Shown piece by piece: positions 18,099 through 27,217 of a stretch of 64,000 bases of DNA (within the stretch, counting starts at the first letter, position 1; each line of letters opens with the position of its first letter). Position numbers and translations under genes: made by a program. The notes under the pieces are model-generated. The model saw only the letters and a list, made by a program, of their open reading frames with translations. It was not told the origin of the DNA and made no database searches. Origin of the DNA: Sphingobacterium sp. N143 (GTDB taxonomy: Bacteria > Bacteroidota > Bacteroidia > Sphingobacteriales > Sphingobacteriaceae); NCBI RefSeq assembly GCF_030325625.1, contig NZ_JACAIS010000005.1, forward strand, positions 62,001 to 126,000, read 5' to 3'.

Positions 18099-19241
18099 AT
18101 GAAAATAGGAATTGTTTGTTATCCCACCTTCGGTGGCAGTGGTGTTGTAGCAACGGAATTGGGCAAAGCTTTGGCTGCCAATGGACATGAAATCCATTTT
18201 ATAACTTACCGACAACCGGCACGCCTGGATTTCTTTTCAGAAAACCTATATTACCATGAAGTCGATGTATCACAATATCCCCTTTTTGACTTCCTGCCTT
18301 ATGAGTCTGCGCTGGCCAGTAAACTGGTTGATGTCGTACGTTTCGAAAAGTTGGATCTGATTCATGTACATTATGCCATTCCCCATGCTTCAGCGGCATT
18401 TATGGCCAAACAAATTCTGTTAACCACATACGGCATCAATATCCCGGTGGTCACTACCCTACATGGTACTGACATCACCTTAGTAGGAAAAGACAAAAGC
18501 TTTAGTCCCGTTGTTACCTTTTCAATCAATCAGTCGGATGGGGTAACTGCAGTATCACAAAATCTCAAGGATCAGACCCTTCAGTATTTTGATATTTCCA
18601 GGGATATCAAAGTCATACCAAACTTTATCGATCTTGACAGATTTAGCAATAAAGATCGTTCACATTTCAAAAAGGCAATCGCCCCCGGCAATGAAAGGAT
18701 TTTAGTCCATACTTCCAACTTTAGAAAGGTAAAAAAGACCGAAGATGTTATCCGTATTTTCAAAAAAGTCCATGATGTCATCCCTTCTAAGTTATTAATG
18801 GTTGGTGATGGTCCTGAGCGTCGCGATGCTGAGGAGCTATCCAGAGAACTGGATGTTTGTGGTGATGTACGCTTTTTAGGAAAACAAGATGCAGTTGAAG
18901 AAATACTTTCTGTTTCCGATCTCTTTCTCATGCCTTCAAGTTCTGAAAGCTTTGGCCTTGCAGCATTGGAGGCCATGGCCTGCCAAGTTCCTGTGATCTC
19001 ATCCAATACTGGCGGACTGCCCGAACTCAATGAAAATGGCGTTACCGGGTTCCTCAGTGCCATTGGTGATGTGGACGACATGGCCAAAAATGCCATTTAT
19101 ATTCTGGAAGATGTTGGTAGACTCGAAAAGTTTAAAAAAGCAGCATTAAATCATGCAAAAAAATTCCAGCTGTCCAATATCATGCCTTTATATGAACAAT
19201 ATTACCAACAAGTAATTGATCAGACAATAAAAGCACAATAA
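18099..19241 (+). CDS. bshA: N-acetyl-alpha-D-glucosaminyl L-malate synthase
   Basis: A GT4 glycosyltransferase that transfers GlcNAc from UDP-GlcNAc to L-malate, the first step of bacillithiol synthesis. At 380 residues it has family length. Landmarks are MKIGIVCYPTFGGSGVVATE at the start, DLIHVHYAIPHA near 85, LHGTDITLVG near 123, SEQNLKDQT-like region near 150, and the nucleotide-sugar loop SSSESFGLAALEAMAC near 283-298. bshB and bshC are not in the window. Confidence 0.95.
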   Translation: MKIGIVCYPTFGGSGVVATELGKALAANGHEIHFITYRQPARLDFFSENLYYHEVDVSQYPLFDFLPYESALASKLVDVVRFEKLDLIHVHYAIPHASAAFMAKQILLTTYGINIPVVTTLHGTDITLVGKDKSFSPVVTFSINQSDGVTAVSQNLKDQTLQYFDISRDIKVIPNFIDLDRFSNKDRSHFKKAIAPGNERILVHTSNFRKVKKTEDVIRIFKKVHDVIPSKLLMVGDGPERRDAEELSRELDVCGDVRFLGKQDAVEEILSVSDLFLMPSSSESFGLAALEAMACQVPVISSNTGGLPELNENGVTGFLSAIGDVDDMAKNAIYILEDVGRLEKFKKAALNHAKKFQLSNIMPLYEQYYQQVIDQTIKAQ

Positions 19242-19277
19242 ATATCACTTTTGACCTTAGGGATAAAAAAAATATTT

Positions 19278-19285
19278 TATCTTTG
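19278..19285 (+). promoter_or_regulatory. -7 promoter box for pyrH
   Basis: TATCTTTG matches TAnnTTTG exactly, 28 bases before the pyrH ATG. A TTTTG lies upstream at 19249-19253, but the spacing (24) is longer than usual. Confidence 0.55.
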
Positions 19286-19313
19286 ACCTTTGGAAAATTT
19301 CCAAAAGAACATT

Positions 19314-20018
19314 ATGAAATACAAACGTATCTTATTAAAACTTAGCGGTGAATCCTTAATGGGTGACCAAAGCTATGGTATCGATATTAACCGTGTATCA
19401 CAATACGCTAATGATATCAAAGAACTTCACGATCAAGGTTTAGAAATTGCAATTGTTATCGGAGGTGGTAATATCTACCGTGGTCTAAGTGCTGAAAAAT
19501 CAGGCATGGACCGTGTTCAAGCAGATTATATGGGCATGCTTGCTACTGTGATCAACAGCATGGCACTTCAAGATGCTCTTGAAAAAGTTGGTAAAAAGAC
19601 ACGTTTGCTCACTGCCATCAAAATGGAACAGATCTGTGAACCATTCATCCGCAGAAGAGCAGTACGCCACTTAGAAAAAGGCCGTATTGTCATTTTCGGA
19701 GCCGGTACAGGAAATCCTTATTTCACAACGGATACAGCAGCTTCTTTGCGTGCGATTGAGATTAATGCTGACGCTGTATTGAAAGGAACCCGTGTTGATG
19801 GTATTTATACGGCTGATCCTGAAAAAGATCCGAATGCCACCAAGTTTGATGAGATCTCCTTCACTGAGGTGTACGAAAAAGGTTTAAATGTCATGGACAT
19901 GACAGCCTTCACCCTTTGTCAAGAAAACAAATTACCAATCATCGTTTTTGACATGAACAAGCCGGGCAACTTATTGAAACTTGCCAATGGTGAACATGTC
20001 GGAACTGTGGTAAAATAA
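19314..20018 (+). CDS. pyrH: Uridylate kinase
   Basis: Phosphorylates UMP to UDP; a bacterial hexameric amino-acid-kinase fold enzyme. The start is the ATG at 19314 ([15 protein letters not shown]), because the open frame from 19290 overlaps the promoter. Further landmarks are [11 protein letters not shown] near 52, [19 protein letters not shown] near 68 and [17 protein letters not shown] near 132. Length is 234 residues. frr follows 27 bp later, a conserved pairing. Confidence 0.96.
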   Translation: MKYKRILLKLSGESLMGDQSYGIDINRVSQYANDIKELHDQGLEIAIVIGGGNIYRGLSAEKSGMDRVQADYMGMLATVINSMALQDALEKVGKKTRLLTAIKMEQICEPFIRRRAVRHLEKGRIVIFGAGTGNPYFTTDTAASLRAIEINADAVLKGTRVDGIYTADPEKDPNATKFDEISFTEVYEKGLNVMDMTAFTLCQENKLPIIVFDMNKPGNLLKLANGEHVGTVVK

Positions 20019-20045
20019 TTAAAATCTGTAAAAACGTAATCTTAT

Positions 20046-20609
20046 ATGAACGAACTAATTTCAATTGAATTGGACGATTGTAAAGACAAGATGTCCAAAG
20101 CAGTTGCTTTCACCGAATCAGAATTAACTAAAATTCGCGCCGGTAAAGCTTCACCATCCATGTTAGATGGTATTTCAGTAGACTATTATGGTAGCGCCAC
20201 TCCACTTTCACAAGTGGCCAATATCAATACAACTGATGCACGGACAATTGTTATCCAACCCTGGGAAAAATCGCTCATCAATGCAATTGAAAAATCAATT
20301 ACGGATGCAAATCTTGGTATCAACCCTCAGAATGACGGCGTCGTCATCCGATTGAATGTTCCTCCTTTAACTGAAGAAAGAAGACGTGACTTAGTAAAAA
20401 AGGTAAAAGAGGAAACAGAAAAAGGACGTGTAGCTGTACGTAATATCCGTAAGGATACCAATGAATCCATCAAAAAGCTAAAAAATGATGGTGCTTCCGA
20501 AGATGAGATCAAAACAGCTGAGGGTGAAGTACAGAAATTAACTGATGCCTTTATTGCAAAAGTTGACAAGCTTGCTGAGCTCAAAGAAAAAGATATTATG
20601 ACGGTCTAA
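20046..20609 (+). CDS. frr: Ribosome recycling factor
   Basis: A 187-residue factor that splits post-termination ribosomes with EF-G. Visible landmarks are KIRAGKASPSMLDGISVDYYG near 30-50, VIQPWEKSLI near 78, the hinge GINPQNDGVVIRLNVPPLTE near 95-115, and RRDLVKKVKEETEKGRVAVR near 118, with the C-terminal helix. A terminator closes the pyrH-frr unit. Confidence 0.97.
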   Translation: MNELISIELDDCKDKMSKAVAFTESELTKIRAGKASPSMLDGISVDYYGSATPLSQVANINTTDARTIVIQPWEKSLINAIEKSITDANLGINPQNDGVVIRLNVPPLTEERRRDLVKKVKEETEKGRVAVRNIRKDTNESIKKLKNDGASEDEIKTAEGEVQKLTDAFIAKVDKLAELKEKDIMTV

Positions 20610-20632
20610 CTCTTTTTCCTTATCAAAATATA

Positions 20633-20676
20633 AAAGGCCCGAAATTTTGGAATACACAAAATTTCGGGCCTTTCCT
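20633..20676 (+). terminator. Intrinsic terminator after frr
   Basis: A 17-bp perfect stem: AAAGGCCCGAAATTTTG pairs with CAAAATTTCGGGCCTTT around a 7-base loop. The T-tail is short. Confidence 0.8.
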
Positions 20677-20836
20677 TACATCCATCATGCGGCTATTGCC
20701 CCCGTTCCATTCCACGACCTTTCCAGTTTTTATAGTCCTATATCGCCATTGATCATATTCTGAAAATATTCTAATCAGATTTTATTGATTTTTGAACAAA
20801 TACTTGTACATTGTACACTAACAAGTAATCAATTAT

Positions 20837-21820
20837 ATGATGAACAATTCTCGCCGTCAATTTTTAAAGCAAGCTGGAATAGGTCTTTCAGCAGCTTATC
20901 TGATGCCCAATTTTATCTCTTGTCAAAATAAAGCGGGTGCCGTCAGTGACAATCCATTACAAAATATCGGTGTACAGCTTTATTCCGTCCGCGATTTAAT
21001 GGACAAAGATCCGAAGGGTTCTTTAGAACAAATTGCAAAAATCGGCTATAAACATGTCGAACTTTATGGTATCGATCCGGCAGCCAAGCAGTTTTGGAAA
21101 TTGCCTTACAAAGAGCTGAAAAAGATCTTGGATGACAATGGCCTGAAGACATACTCAGGACATTATGATATGTCCAAGTATCTGAGCAAGTCACATACCG
21201 ACAAAGAAGATTTATCAGTTTATTTTGAGGCTGCAAAGGAACTTGGTCAAGAATACGTTATTGCACCTGTGACGCCAATGTTTGATATCAATGCATTAAA
21301 AAAAGACGACTATCTTTATGCTGCCGAACAGCTCAACAAAGCAGGCGAAGAGGCAAAAAAATTAGGACTGAAGATTGCCTACCACAACCATTTTTGGGAG
21401 TTTAGGGATCTTGGAAACAATACCGTTGGTGAAGAAGTAATGCTGGCATTCACAGAACCTGAACTGGTAGATTTTGAGCTGGATCTCTTTTGGGCTGAAA
21501 AAGCGGGGAAGAATGCCATCGCTTTATTCGAAAAATTTCCAAATAGATTTAAACTTTGGCATGTCAAAGATATGGATAAAACGAAGTCCAATCCGATCGA
21601 ATGGCCAAAAGACGGAAAATTACCTGTCGAACAGATTTTTAAGGACATCAGGTATACTGAGGTCGGTACAGGTAGCATCAGTTTCAATGAAATTGTCCGG
21701 GAGAAGAATAAAGCTGGTTTAAAATATGCCTTCGTCGAACAGGACGATATCTATATGCCGAATAAAATGGAAAGCCTTAAAAAAAGCTACGATTATGTTC
21801 AGGCAAATCTTATCAAATAA
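20837..21820 (+). CDS. Tat-exported sugar-phosphate isomerase/epimerase-like lipoprotein
   Basis: A 327-residue TIM-barrel protein of the xylose-isomerase-like (AP endonuclease 2) superfamily. The N-terminus has a twin-arginine signal (SRRQFLKQAGIGLSAAYLM), then FISC, where Cys fits a lipobox, so a Tat-exported lipoprotein is likely. Barrel landmarks are GVQLYSVRDLM near 45, AYHNHFWEF near 185, ELDLFWAEKAG near 216 and LWHVKDMD near 240, supplying the usual metal-binding Glu/Asp/His. Such proteins in Bacteroidota often act on modified sugars; the substrate is unknown. tatC at 8725 provides an export route. Confidence 0.82.
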   Translation: MMNNSRRQFLKQAGIGLSAAYLMPNFISCQNKAGAVSDNPLQNIGVQLYSVRDLMDKDPKGSLEQIAKIGYKHVELYGIDPAAKQFWKLPYKELKKILDDNGLKTYSGHYDMSKYLSKSHTDKEDLSVYFEAAKELGQEYVIAPVTPMFDINALKKDDYLYAAEQLNKAGEEAKKLGLKIAYHNHFWEFRDLGNNTVGEEVMLAFTEPELVDFELDLFWAEKAGKNAIALFEKFPNRFKLWHVKDMDKTKSNPIEWPKDGKLPVEQIFKDIRYTEVGTGSISFNEIVREKNKAGLKYAFVEQDDIYMPNKMESLKKSYDYVQANLIK

Positions 21821-21850
21821 AAAAGGGAGCATGAACATGCTCCCTTTTTT
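21819..21850. terminator. Bidirectional terminator between convergent genes
   Basis: AAAAAAGGGAGCAT and ATGCTCCCTTTTTT pair perfectly around GAAC. It ends both the isomerase gene (plus) and purE (minus). Confidence 0.9.
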
Positions 21851-21866
21851 ATTTGATAAGATCTTT

Positions 21867-22388
21867 TTAGAACTGAGTATCCTCCACCTCTACCGCCGTT
21901 TCGATCACTTTTTTAGCCAGCTCTTCTTTGAAATCTATAATATTCTTACTGATGGCCTCATCCTGTGTTCCAAGAATCTGAGCCGCCAAGATACCTGCAT
22001 TCTTAGCAGCATTTAATGCTACTGTCGCCACAGGGATTCCATTTGGCATCTGAAGAATGGAAAGCACAGAGTCCCATCCATCAATAGAATTAGAAGATTT
22101 TACGGGCACGCCAATCACAGGCAAATGTGTGATGGATGCGACCATACCTGGTAGATGTGCAGCACCACCAGCTCCGGCGATAATCACCTTCAGGCCACGA
22201 GATGCCGCATCCTTAGCGTAATCAAACATACGCTGGGGAGTACGATGTGCAGAGACAATCGAAACCTCAAATGCTACTCCAAGAACTTTTAGGACATCAA
22301 TGGCATCCTGCATAACAGGAAGATCCGATTTACTCCCCATGATAATCCCAACAAGGGCTGTATTATTATTGTCTGACAACATATTCAT
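21867..22388 (-). CDS. purE: N5-carboxyaminoimidazole ribonucleotide mutase
   Basis: Class I PurE (173 residues), converting N5-CAIR to CAIR in purine synthesis. Motifs are GIIMGSKSDLPVM near 14-26, SAHRTPQRM near 46, IAGAGGAAHLPGM near 71-83 and GVPVKSSNSIDGWDSVLSI near 97. It overlaps the end of purK by one base, and PurK supplies its substrate. Confidence 0.96.
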   Translation of the reverse strand: MNMLSDNNNTALVGIIMGSKSDLPVMQDAIDVLKVLGVAFEVSIVSAHRTPQRMFDYAKDAASRGLKVIIAGAGGAAHLPGMVASITHLPVIGVPVKSSNSIDGWDSVLSILQMPNGIPVATVALNAAKNAGILAAQILGTQDEAISKNIIDFKEELAKKVIETAVEVEDTQF

Positions 22389-23530
22389 TAAGCTTTAACT
22401 TTCAATATTTCCTGCACCTTCCTCGCATTGGCAATCGCGGTATCCCGATCGTCATTAATGATACAGATATGTCCCATTTTACGGAAAGGCTTGGTATATT
22501 TCTTACCGTATAAATGGATATATACACCATCCATGGCCAGTACTTCTTCGACTCCCTCATATTTCGCAAGCCCCTCATAGCCATCCTCACCAAGGAGATT
22601 GATCATGACGGCATTGCTGCGGCACCTTGTATCACCTAAGGGTAAATTGAATATTGCTCTTAAATGCTGTGCAAATTGAGAGACATAATTCCCTTCGATT
22701 GTTTGATGTCCGCTATTATGTGGACGTGGGGCTAATTCATTCACCAAAATATCACCCGACTTAGTCAAAAACATCTCTACAGCAAGCAGACCGACAATCT
22801 GTAGATCATCGGCAATTTTTTTGGCTATTGCCTCAGCACGCTGCTGAATATCAACACCATATAAAGAGGGTGAAATCAGAAATTCAACCAGATTAGCCTG
22901 CGGGTTAAATTCCATCTCCACCATGGGGAATGTTGACACATCACCTTTATCGTTTCGGGCGACAATAACAGCGATCTCCTTTTCAAAATCAACCCACTCT
23001 TCAATCAAACTCGGTTCTTCGAAAGCTTCCTGAAGATCTGACTCAGTCACCATTTTCTTAACACCTTTTCCATCATACCCATCTTTACGTAATTTTTGGA
23101 TATACGGAAGGCTTAATGTGGCATGATGAAGATTTTCTTTATTGGATATCAATTGAAACGCTGAAGTTGGGATATCATTTTGCTTAAAAAACTGCTTTTG
23201 CAAACCTTTATCTTGAATCAAGCGAATGATACGTGATTGAGGATAGACGACTACACCCTCCTCTTCTAGCTTTTCCAATGCATCTACATTCACCTTCTCG
23301 ATTTCAATGGTAATCAGATCCAGATCTTTGCCAAAATTATACACTGTCTCAAAATCACCCAATGAACCACATTCAAATTTATTGCACAGCTTGCGACAAG
23401 GTGCATTCTTATCCGGATCCAATACATGAACGTTTACATTGTAATTAATAGCTTCCTGAATTAACATCCTTCCAAGCTGGCCGCCGCCAAGAATGCCCAA
23501 TTGCAGTTCACCATAGAAATCTTTTGCCAT
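22388..23530 (-). CDS. purK: N5-carboxyaminoimidazole ribonucleotide synthase
   Basis: A 380-residue ATP-grasp enzyme that makes N5-CAIR from AIR, bicarbonate and ATP. Landmarks are LGILGGGQLGRMLIQEA at the N-terminus, KLRKDGYDGKGVKK near 146, EEWVDFEKEIAVIVAR-like segment near 178-195 and NELAPRPHNSGHQTIEG near 268. It lies 31 bp after nuoB, so the purine genes appear to be read from the nuoAB transcript. Confidence 0.96.
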   Translation of the reverse strand: MAKDFYGELQLGILGGGQLGRMLIQEAINYNVNVHVLDPDKNAPCRKLCNKFECGSLGDFETVYNFGKDLDLITIEIEKVNVDALEKLEEEGVVVYPQSRIIRLIQDKGLQKQFFKQNDIPTSAFQLISNKENLHHATLSLPYIQKLRKDGYDGKGVKKMVTESDLQEAFEEPSLIEEWVDFEKEIAVIVARNDKGDVSTFPMVEMEFNPQANLVEFLISPSLYGVDIQQRAEAIAKKIADDLQIVGLLAVEMFLTKSGDILVNELAPRPHNSGHQTIEGNYVSQFAQHLRAIFNLPLGDTRCRSNAVMINLLGEDGYEGLAKYEGVEEVLAMDGVYIHLYGKKYTKPFRKMGHICIINDDRDTAIANARKVQEILKVKA

Positions 23531-23561
23531 ATTGATTTTAAAATCTTATAAATTTATTTCT

Positions 23562-24065
23562 TTAAGCCTTTCCTTTGAACAATTGTTCTCCCAATAGGCT
23601 TTCATTATCTATCTTTTTTTGTAATTCTATAAAAGCACCGATCAGCGCTTCTGGACGCGGTGGACATCCCTGTACATAAACATCCACAGGAATAATCTTA
23701 TCCACACCCTTTACCACGTGATAACCGTGTTGCCAATACGGTCCGCCACAATTCGAGCATGAGCCCATGGAAATAACATACTTTGGATCGGGCATCTGCT
23801 CGTAGAGCTTTTTGATGCGATCGGCCATTTTAAAGGTTACCGTGCCAGCAATGATGATAACATCTGACTGTCTTGGTGAAGGCCGGGGAAATACGCCCAT
23901 GCGGTCCAGGTCATAAGTCGAAGCCATAGCTCCCATCATTTCTATTGCACAACAGGCAATCCCGAAACTCATTGGCCACATCGAGGAAAGTCGCGCCCAA
24001 TTTAGTAGGTCATCCAACTTGGCAACAACTACACCATTATTTTGCAATTGACTGTCTAAACTCAT
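23562..24065 (-). CDS. nuoB: NADH-quinone oxidoreductase subunit B
   Basis: A 167-residue subunit of complex I that carries the N2 iron-sulfur cluster nearest quinone. Cluster ligands are the adjacent Cys pair in [11 protein letters not shown], the Cys in [11 protein letters not shown] and the Cys in [12 protein letters not shown]. It starts 2 bp after nuoA. The rest of the nuo operon is not next to it: the following gene is purK. Confidence 0.95.
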   Translation of the reverse strand: MSLDSQLQNNGVVVAKLDDLLNWARLSSMWPMSFGIACCAIEMMGAMASTYDLDRMGVFPRPSPRQSDVIIIAGTVTFKMADRIKKLYEQMPDPKYVISMGSCSNCGGPYWQHGYHVVKGVDKIIPVDVYVQGCPPRPEALIGAFIELQKKIDNESLLGEQLFKGKA

Positions 24066-24067
24066 GC

Positions 24068-24655
24068 TTACTCTGGTTTTTTAAATCGGGGTTTAAAAGC
24101 AACCTTAGGCGCGGTAACGGCTGCTTGCACAGCAGCATCTGCCACCATTGGTTCTGCAGGTTGTGTATAATCTCTTAGCGGATAATTACGGTTGTTTAAA
24201 GCTGAATAAGCATGTTCGGGAATATTTACCGGAACTTTGGGCCGTGATACCTGCGGTTTTACCCATTCCAGATCGCCTTTCTTCCATACGAAGATCAATC
24301 CAAGGATCAAAATACCGATAAACATCGCCATCTCAATCATGGTAAACCATCCCCACCTCGAGTCTGCCGCAATATATTCCGATTGCCCGAACACAGTGGC
24401 CCAAGGAAAAATAAAAATAAGTTCTACATCGAAAAGTAGAAAGACCAAGGCAATAACATAAAATCGCGGGTTGAACTGTACCCATGAGGATCCTATCGGG
24501 TCTTCCCCGCATTCATAAGTACCAGATTTGATGGGATTGTTTTTTTTAGGAGAAATAAAACGCGCTAAAAAAATGGTCGCACAGACTAACAGCGCCCCTA
24601 TCAGAAGAATGATAAGGATTTTGCCGTATTCCGATAATTGCGCGGGGTCATCCAT
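24068..24655 (-). CDS. nuoA: NADH-quinone oxidoreductase subunit A, with C-terminal extension
   Basis: A membrane subunit of complex I. Three transmembrane helices are seen (about 12-30, 70-88, 106-124), with the conserved [20 protein letters not shown] between the first two and [15 protein letters not shown] in the second. At 195 residues it is longer than the usual 120-140. The extra 60 or so are a polar, Pro/Ala-rich tail ending in a basic KPRFKKPE. The tail function is unknown. Confidence 0.93.
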   Translation of the reverse strand: MDDPAQLSEYGKILIILLIGALLVCATIFLARFISPKKNNPIKSGTYECGEDPIGSSWVQFNPRFYVIALVFLLFDVELIFIFPWATVFGQSEYIAADSRWGWFTMIEMAMFIGILILGLIFVWKKGDLEWVKPQVSRPKVPVNIPEHAYSALNNRNYPLRDYTQPAEPMVADAAVQAAVTAPKVAFKPRFKKPE

Positions 24656-24723
24656 AATGATTACAAATTTAACAATTATTTCCTTTACTCCAGTGAGGAA
24701 CTTGAAATTACGGATTTTTTTAT

Positions 24724-24757
24724 TAAAAAATGGGGCATCGTATTGATACGATGCCCC
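24724..24757 (-). terminator. Intrinsic terminator after ffh
   Basis: GGGGCATCGTA and TACGATGCCCC form an 11-bp stem with loop TTGA. On the minus strand a T-rich tail follows, so it ends ffh before nuoA. Confidence 0.85.
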
Positions 24758-24783
24758 AGCATTTGGATATTTATCTTTAAAAA

Positions 24784-26124
24784 CTACATTTTTCCTGGCA
24801 TTTTAGGCATGTTGCGCATCAGCTTTGCCGCCATTGCTGGGTTGGACATCTGCTTCATCACTTTCCGCATATCGCCAAACTGTTTCAATAGCTTATTCAC
24901 TTCATTGATATCTGTGCCCGAACCTTTAGCAATACGTAGTCGGCGTTTTTGATCAATCACATCTGGGTTTTCCCGCTCGAAAGGTGTCATGGAATCAATG
25001 ATCGCTTCGATGGGCTTAAATGCATTATCATCCACTTCAATATCTTTCATCGCCTTCCCTACCCCCGGTATCATTCCCATTAGATCCTTCATGTTACCCA
25101 TTTTCTTGATCTGTTGGATCTGTGATTTAAAATCATTGAAATCGAACTTATTCTTACGAATTTTCTTTTGGAGTTCTGCCGCTTGTTTCTCGTCAAACTG
25201 TTGTTGTGCACGCTCTACCAAAGATACAACGTCTCCCATCCCCAAAATACGGGATGCCATCCGATCTGGGTGGAATACATCCAGTGCATCCATCTTTTCA
25301 CCGGTACCGATAAACTTGATCGGTTTATTGACAACGGACTTAATGGACAATGCCGCACCACCACGTGTATCACCATCCAATTTGGTCAATACCACACCGG
25401 TGAAATCCAATCGGTCGTTAAACGTTTTGGCCGTGTTCACGGCATCCTGGCCGGTCATGGAATCCACCACAAACAAGATCTCGTCTGGATTAGTGGCTTC
25501 TTTGACGGCCGTGATCTCCACCATCAAAGGCTCATCAATCGCCAAACGACCCGCCGTATCAATAATAACAATGTTGTTGCCATTGCGCTTCGCTTCTTCA
25601 ACACCAGCCTTGGCAATCGCAATAGGATCGGTAGATTCCCGGTTTACAAATACAGGGACACCGACCTGCTCGGCCAACACTTCCAATTGATCGATTGCCG
25701 CAGGACGATACACATCACCGGCAACCAATAACGGTTTTTTATTCTTTTTATCTTTCAGATAGAGAGCCAACTTACCGGAAAACGTTGTTTTCCCCGCACC
25801 ATTTAGACCTGCTATCAGAATGACTGTCGGATTTTTCGCAGTCTCCAGCTCCGTCACAGTCCCCCCCATCAATGTTGTCAGCTCATCATTCATGATTTTA
25901 GTCAACAACTGACCTGGAGAAATACTTGTCAATACATTTTGGCCTAGGGCTTTCTGTTTAACATCATCTGTAAAGGTTTTGGCAGTTTTGTAATTCACAT
26001 CGGCATCCAACAATGCTTTGCGAATTTCTTTCATCGTTTCCGCAACGTTGATTTCTGTAATACTACCCTGTCCTTTTAATACCTTAAAGGCCCTATCTAA
26101 CTTATCTTGAAGATTTGAAAACAT
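24784..26124 (-). CDS. ffh: Signal recognition particle protein (SRP54)
   Basis: A GTPase that binds signal sequences and SRP RNA and delivers ribosomes to FtsY. 446 residues. NG domain: GLNGAGKTTFSGKLA near 105-120, GDVYRPAAIDQL near 138, DTAGRL near 190 and TKLDGDTRGGAALS near 247. The M domain begins near 300 and ends in Met-rich MRKVMKQMSNPAMAAKLM. I did not find the SRP RNA gene in the window. Confidence 0.97.
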   Translation of the reverse strand: MFSNLQDKLDRAFKVLKGQGSITEINVAETMKEIRKALLDADVNYKTAKTFTDDVKQKALGQNVLTSISPGQLLTKIMNDELTTLMGGTVTELETAKNPTVILIAGLNGAGKTTFSGKLALYLKDKKNKKPLLVAGDVYRPAAIDQLEVLAEQVGVPVFVNRESTDPIAIAKAGVEEAKRNGNNIVIIDTAGRLAIDEPLMVEITAVKEATNPDEILFVVDSMTGQDAVNTAKTFNDRLDFTGVVLTKLDGDTRGGAALSIKSVVNKPIKFIGTGEKMDALDVFHPDRMASRILGMGDVVSLVERAQQQFDEKQAAELQKKIRKNKFDFNDFKSQIQQIKKMGNMKDLMGMIPGVGKAMKDIEVDDNAFKPIEAIIDSMTPFERENPDVIDQKRRLRIAKGSGTDINEVNKLLKQFGDMRKVMKQMSNPAMAAKLMRNMPKMPGKM

Positions 26125-26196
26125 AAAATCTGAGTCTTATTCTATATAAACAGCAAAGTTAAAAAAATTGTCTGTAGTAACCTCATTAACACCCCA

Positions 26197-26231
26197 TAAA
26201 AAATGCGACTATCAAAAATAATCGCATTTTT
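26197..26231 (-). terminator. Intrinsic terminator after the zinc metallopeptidase gene
   Basis: AAAAATGCGA and TCGCATTTTT form a 10-bp stem between the metallopeptidase gene and ffh; on the minus strand it is followed by T. Confidence 0.65.
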
Positions 26232-26260
26232 CTATGTTACTCGGCAAATCAGTCCTAAGA

Positions 26261-26956
26261 TTACTCGCTACGACGGCCGCCAAATAAAATGGAGGCATAG
26301 TACAGCAGTGTCACCAAAGCACTCAAAGCAGCAACCACATAGGTCATGGCGGCCCATTTCAATGCATCTTTTGCACCTTCATGTTCTTCGCCATGGTAGG
26401 TTACCCCAGCATGATTTAACCATTCCAGAGCACGGTTTGAGGCATCAAATTCTACTGGAAGCGTAATAAAAGAAAATAAGGTCGTAATGGCCAAAGCTCC
26501 TACGCCCACAGCCAATAGCCATGGATTGCCACCCTTTGAAAAGGCAAACAACATGACACCAAACATTAATACCCACGAAGTTAATTTAGATGCCACATTC
26601 ACCATGGGGACCATCGCCGAACGGAAACCTAACCATTTATAGGCTTTAGCATGCTGAACGGCATGACCGCATTCATGGGCTGCCACTGCTGCAGCTGCTA
26701 CACTGCGTCCACTGTATACCTCAGGACTCAAATTCACGGTTTTATCCGACGGATTATAATGATCCCCCAGGCGATCAGGGATAGATAGCACTTTGACATC
26801 ATATATACCATTATCATTCAGCATCTTCTGTGCAATCTCAGCTCCTGACATGCCGTTCCCCAATGGCATCTCGGAATACTTCTTAAATTTGTTTTTAAAT
26901 CTTGTCTGGACAATCAGGCTCACCACCATGATGCCAATAAATAAAATCAAGTACAT
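26261..26956 (-). CDS. Membrane zinc metallopeptidase, YugP type
   Basis: A 231-residue integral membrane protein of the neutral zinc metallopeptidase 2 (YugP-like) family. A transmembrane start (MYLILFIGIMVVSLIVQ) precedes the zinc motif HECGH in AAAAVAAHECGHAVQHA near 90-105, the third ligand region PVEFDASNRALEWL near 172, and further helices near 120-165 and 205-222. Physiological substrates are not established for the family. It is a single-gene unit. Confidence 0.85.
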   Translation of the reverse strand: MYLILFIGIMVVSLIVQTRFKNKFKKYSEMPLGNGMSGAEIAQKMLNDNGIYDVKVLSIPDRLGDHYNPSDKTVNLSPEVYSGRSVAAAAVAAHECGHAVQHAKAYKWLGFRSAMVPMVNVASKLTSWVLMFGVMLFAFSKGGNPWLLAVGVGALAITTLFSFITLPVEFDASNRALEWLNHAGVTYHGEEHEGAKDALKWAAMTYVVAALSALVTLLYYASILFGGRRSE

Positions 26957-27125
26957 AGCTATTTTATATTTTTATCGTTATTATCTTTAATCGTTTTTCT
27001 ATAGGACTAGCAAACCTTATTCCAATTACAAAAAATAGGCTAAGGCACGAATTCTAAGATAATAAAAAGTCCCAAACTGACAAAAACAACAGTTTTTTCT
27101 GATGCCAGCATGACAGTATTGCATA

Positions 27126-27150
27126 AAAAAGGAGTGAAAAATATCACTCC
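27126..27150 (-). terminator. Intrinsic terminator after the sigma-factor gene
   Basis: GGAGTGA and TCACTCC form a 7-bp stem, followed by a T-run on the minus strand. Confidence 0.7.
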
Positions 27151-27217
27151 CTTCCTTGTTATTATCTAATTACTGTTGTTGTTTCATTCAAAAGGTTCCC
27201 ATGGGATGGCCTTCTTT

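Noticed and set aside
17835..18215. 126-codon minus-strand frame in full
   Set aside because: The part from 18090 to 18215 is antisense to the certain start of bshA; only the part from 18089 was kept as a weak candidate.
24989..25690. 233-codon open frame on the plus strand
   Set aside because: It lies antisense to ffh, whose motifs are unmistakable, and its own translation shows Ser-rich low-complexity typical of a shadow.
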